Source of the DNA: Candidatus Eisenbergiella stercorigallinarum
GTDB lineage: Bacteria > Bacillota > Clostridia > Lachnospirales > Lachnospiraceae
Length of the DNA: 8,007 nt
Direction: 5' to 3'
Assembly: GCA_019120525.1 (NCBI GenBank)
Contig: DWUW01000277.1
Location: forward strand, 1 to 8,007
In this document: positions 5,829 through 8,007 of the stretch, one piece after another
Layout: each line of letters opens with the position of its first letter
Position numbering within the stretch: the stretch's first letter is position 1
Made by a program: the position numbers and the translations under genes
The notes under the pieces: generated by a model
What the model was told of the DNA's origin: nothing
The model's database searches: none
What the model saw: only the letters and a program-made list of their open reading frames with translations

Positions 5829-6905
5829 ATGGCACTAAAACCACTTCAGATCGGGCGTCTGACGGCCCCGATCCCTGTGATCCAGGGAGGAATGGGGGTT
5901 GGCGTGAGCCTTTCCGGCCTTGCGGGAGCCGTGGCGGCAGAAGGCGGGATCGGGATCATCTCCACGGCCCAGATCGGCTATCGGGAGCCGGGCTATGACA
6001 GAAGTCCGCATGAAACGAATCTGCGGCAGATCTCCGCGGAGATCGAACGGGCAAGAAGGCTGGCTCCGGGCGGCATTATCGGCGTGAATATCATGGTGGC
6101 CACAAGGGGTTATGAAGAATATGTGCGGGAGGCCGTTCTGGCGGGCACGGACCTGATCATCTCCGGCGCGGGCCTTCCCGTCACCCTTCCCCAGGCGGTG
6201 CGGGAAGCGGAGGAGGAAATCGGAGCGCAGGGCCGCACGCTTCTGGCTCCGATCTGCTCCAGCCGGAAATCCGCAGAGGTGATCTTTCATTACTGGAAGA
6301 AAAAATATGACAGGATCCCGGATCTGGTGGTGATCGAAGGCCCTCTGGCCGGCGGCCATCTGGGCTTTGACAGAAAGCAGCTGGAGGACATCGGCGGCCT
6401 GCATTATGAGGCGGAGGCGGCCCGTATCCTGGATTTCGTCCGCGGAAAAGAGAAAGAGGCCGGAAGGCCGGTTCCTGTGGTCATGGCCGGCGGAATCTAT
6501 GACAGACAGGATGCCGGTCCCTGGCTGAAGCTGGGGATGGACGGCGTGCAGATGGCCACCAGGTTTGTGACCACCTGGGAGTGCGACGCCGCGCAGGCCT
6601 ATAAGGACGCCTATCTGAAAGCGGAAAAGGAAGACATCGTTCTGGTAAAAAGCCCGGTGGGCATGCCCGGACGGGCGATCCGCAACGCTTTTCTGGAGCG
6701 GGCGCAGAAGGGCAGGATCCCTCACGGCCCCTGCCACGGCTGCATCAAAACCTGCAGCCCGGCGGATACGCCCTACTGCATTACGGAGGCTCTCGTGAAC
6801 GCCGTGAAGGGAGATGTGGACAATGGCCTGATCTTCTGCGGAAGCAACGCGTGGCGGGCACAGAGAATGGAGCATGTGAAGGACATTATGGCGGAATTTG
6901 CCTGA
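5829..6905 (+). CDS. FabK/nitropropane-dioxygenase-family flavoprotein with cysteine cluster (FabX-like candidate)
   Basis: The 358-residue protein is an FMN TIM barrel related to FabK but clearly distinct. It shares PVIQGGMGVG (16-25), the GGH motif GGHLG (175-179) with His177, VVMAGGIYDRQ (217-227) and GVQMATRF (239-246). It has about 48 more residues than the FabK here. Near the C-terminus is a cluster C302-x2-C305-x3-C309-x7-C317, plus Cys337 in LIFCGSN, plausible ligands for an iron-sulfur cluster. Helicobacter pylori FabX, an FMN and [4Fe-4S] FabK relative, makes cis-3-decenoyl-ACP and allows unsaturated fatty acid synthesis. The cysteines and operon position suggest a similar job, but this is inference. 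Automatic annotation would probably say nitronate monooxygenase. It follows fabZ by 21 bases with a modest GAAGGT site. Confidence 0.85.
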   Translation: MALKPLQIGRLTAPIPVIQGGMGVGVSLSGLAGAVAAEGGIGIISTAQIGYREPGYDRSPHETNLRQISAEIERARRLAPGGIIGVNIMVATRGYEEYVREAVLAGTDLIISGAGLPVTLPQAVREAEEEIGAQGRTLLAPICSSRKSAEVIFHYWKKKYDRIPDLVVIEGPLAGGHLGFDRKQLEDIGGLHYEAEAARILDFVRGKEKEAGRPVPVVMAGGIYDRQDAGPWLKLGMDGVQMATRFVTTWECDAAQAYKDAYLKAEKEDIVLVKSPVGMPGRAIRNAFLERAQKGRIPHGPCHGCIKTCSPADTPYCITEALVNAVKGDVDNGLIFCGSNAWRAQRMEHVKDIMAEFA

Positions 6906-6918
6906 AAAGGAATAAAAT

Positions 6919-6933
6919 GTCGCCTTTGGCGGC
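6919..6933 (+). other. hairpin in the fabH leader
   Basis: GTCGCC-TTT-GGCGGC forms a 6-bp stem, one pair being G-T, with a 3-base loop. It ends just before the AGAGGAG fabH ribosome binding site (6935-6941). It has the same 6-3-6 geometry as the hairpins at 2078, 2107 and 3148. Confidence 0.4.
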
Positions 6934-6946
6934 AAGAGGAGTGGAA

Positions 6947-7909
6947 ATGACGAGCAGAATAACGGGAACGGGGAGCTGTCTGGCGGATGTGTGCGTGACC
7001 AACGACTGGCTTTCCGGGATTATGGATACATCGGACGAATGGATCCGGACCCGGACGGGGATCCGGGAAAGACATCTGGCAAAGGAAATGACGACGACGG
7101 ATATGGCGTATGAGGCTGCGATGCAGGCGCTTTCGCAGGCCGGCGTCGCGGCTGAGGATCTGGATCTGATCGTGGTGGGGACCGTTACGGCGGACCATGT
7201 GACCCCTTCCGCCGCCTGCGAGCTGCAGGCGAGGCTGGGCGCGGACCACGCGATGGCCTTTGACATCAACGGGGCCTGCTCCGGTTTTCTGTTTGCCATT
7301 GAGACGGCGGACGCCTTCCTTCAGACGGGGCGGTTCCAAAATGCCCTGGTGCTGGGCGCGGAAAGCCTTTCCCGGATCATGGACTGGAGCGACAGGAGCA
7401 CCTGCGTGCTGTTCGGGGACGGCGCGGGAGCGGCGGTGCTTGAACCTTCGGAAACGGGGATCCTGGGATATGACCAGGGCTGCGACGGAAAGAAGGGAAG
7501 CGCGCTTCTGTGCGTGAACCGCAAAAACCACAATCCGCTGACCGAAGAGGAGCAGATCGTGGATTATGTGCACATGGACGGGCAGGAGGTCTACCGCTTC
7601 GCGGTGACGACGGTTCCGGCCTCCATCCAGAGGGCGCTGGACGACGCGGGCCTGAAGGCGGAGGAGATCAAATATTTCGTGCTCCATCAGGCAAATGTCC
7701 GGATCATCCAGTCGGTGGCAAAACGGCTGCATGTGCCGGAGGAAAAATTCCCCATCGGGCTGGATCACTGCGGCAACATGTCCGCGGCCAGCGTCCCGGT
7801 CCTGCTGGACGAAATCAGCAGAAAGGGCATGCTTGAAAAGGGAGACAGGATCGTGCTGTCCGGCTTCGGCGGCGGGCTGTCCTGGGGGTCCGTGGTGATG
7901 GAGTGGTAA
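6947..7909 (+). CDS. fabH: 3-oxoacyl-[acyl-carrier-protein] synthase III
   Basis: FabH starts fatty-acid synthesis by condensing an acyl-CoA primer with malonyl-ACP. The 320-residue protein has the triad Cys111 in DINGACSGF, His247 in LHQAN and Asn277 in CGNMSAAS, plus the N-terminal DTSDEWIRTRTGI segment (27-39) and C-terminal GFGGGLSWGS (307-316). The start at 6947 follows AGAGGAG with 5 bases between and gives the usual MTSRITGTGS. ATG 6917, after AAAGGA, would add ten residues (MSPLAARGVE) and is a weaker alternative. The even more upstream 6851 start lies inside the preceding gene and is rejected. FabH usually lies near acpP at the front of such clusters; here it is last, just before the terminator. 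Primer preference (acetyl versus branched) cannot be read from sequence. Confidence 0.95.
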   Translation: MTSRITGTGSCLADVCVTNDWLSGIMDTSDEWIRTRTGIRERHLAKEMTTTDMAYEAAMQALSQAGVAAEDLDLIVVGTVTADHVTPSAACELQARLGADHAMAFDINGACSGFLFAIETADAFLQTGRFQNALVLGAESLSRIMDWSDRSTCVLFGDGAGAAVLEPSETGILGYDQGCDGKKGSALLCVNRKNHNPLTEEEQIVDYVHMDGQEVYRFAVTTVPASIQRALDDAGLKAEEIKYFVLHQANVRIIQSVAKRLHVPEEKFPIGLDHCGNMSAASVPVLLDEISRKGMLEKGDRIVLSGFGGGLSWGSVVMEW

Positions 7910-7954
7910 AGGGAAAGCATCTGCCGGTATTGGCGGGATCCATACAGGCATCGG

Positions 7955-7983
7955 AAAAAACGGCTTTGGCAGGCCGTTTTTTT
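7955..7983 (+). terminator. intrinsic terminator after fabH
   Basis: CGGC (7961-7964) pairs with GCCG (7973-7976) around an 8-base loop. The stem is flanked by six A residues before and seven T residues after, which can extend it to about ten pairs. The symmetric A/T flanks mean it may work in both directions. It lies 45 bases after the fabH stop and marks the end of the fatty-acid unit. Confidence 0.88.
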
Positions 7984-8007
7984 GTTGCCCTCCCATATTA
8001 ATTAAAT

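Noticed and set aside
5835..6935. Long open frame of 366 codons on the - strand
   Set aside because: It is antisense to the flavoprotein gene, shows no recognisable family features, and is explained by the third-position GC bias of the + strand gene.
7910..7954. Weak GCC/GGC pairing and a repeated GCATC after fabH
   Set aside because: The arms are only 3-5 bases and expected by chance in GC-rich DNA.
6773..7996. Open frame of 407 codons on the - strand
   Set aside because: It lies over the flavoprotein and fabH genes, runs through the terminator, and resembles no known protein; it is a compositional shadow.
7984..8007. AT-rich tail after the terminator
   Set aside because: It is too short to assign a promoter or gene.

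Overview
The window carries a bacterial type II (dissociated) fatty-acid synthesis gene cluster, entirely on the + strand. It begins inside the unrelated housekeeping gene rsmI and ends at an intrinsic terminator. Genomic features point to a GC-rich member of the Clostridia, probably Lachnospiraceae-like: a flavin-dependent FabK-type enoyl reductase, strong GGAGG ribosome binding sites, FabT-like operators, an acpP-fabK-fabD-fabG-fabF-fabZ order, and leucine/alanine codons rich in ctg and gcg. I do not name a species.

Layout: (1) 1-834, the 3' part of rsmI, a 16S rRNA 2'-O-methyltransferase whose first few codons lie outside the window. (2) 831-904, a near-consensus sigma-A promoter whose -35 box overlaps the rsmI stop codon. 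A TTTGA-N3-TCAAA palindrome abuts its -10 box. (3) 905-2070, acpP and fabK, overlapping by one base (TAATG). (4) 2071-2232, a structured gap with several hairpins, a long-range GC stem ending in T7, then a second -10 box with a second TTTGA-N3-TCAAA palindrome in the same register. (5) 2233-7909, fabD, fabG, fabF, fabZ, a second FabK/nitropropane-dioxygenase-family flavoprotein with a C-terminal cysteine cluster, and fabH. (6) 7955-7983, an intrinsic terminator.

Together the genes cover malonyl transfer to ACP (FabD), initiation (FabH) and the elongation cycle (FabF condensation, FabG ketoreduction, FabZ dehydration, FabK enoyl reduction), all on ACP. The acetyl-CoA carboxylase genes that often sit between and after fabF and fabZ in Firmicutes are absent here. 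No FabT/FapR regulator and no FabM, FabN or FabA isomerase is present.

The most interesting item is the flavoprotein at 5829-6905. It has the FabK-like GGH motif plus C-x2-C-x3-C-x7-C. This makes it a candidate for a FabX-like dehydrogenase/isomerase that could supply the missing unsaturated fatty acid step. The second theme is regulation: two matching FabT-like operator/promoter units, and GC-rich hairpins in nearly every gap, including a symmetric pair of mutually exclusive stems before fabF. No stretch over 300 bases lacks a gene. No tRNA, rRNA, CRISPR array or mobile element was seen.
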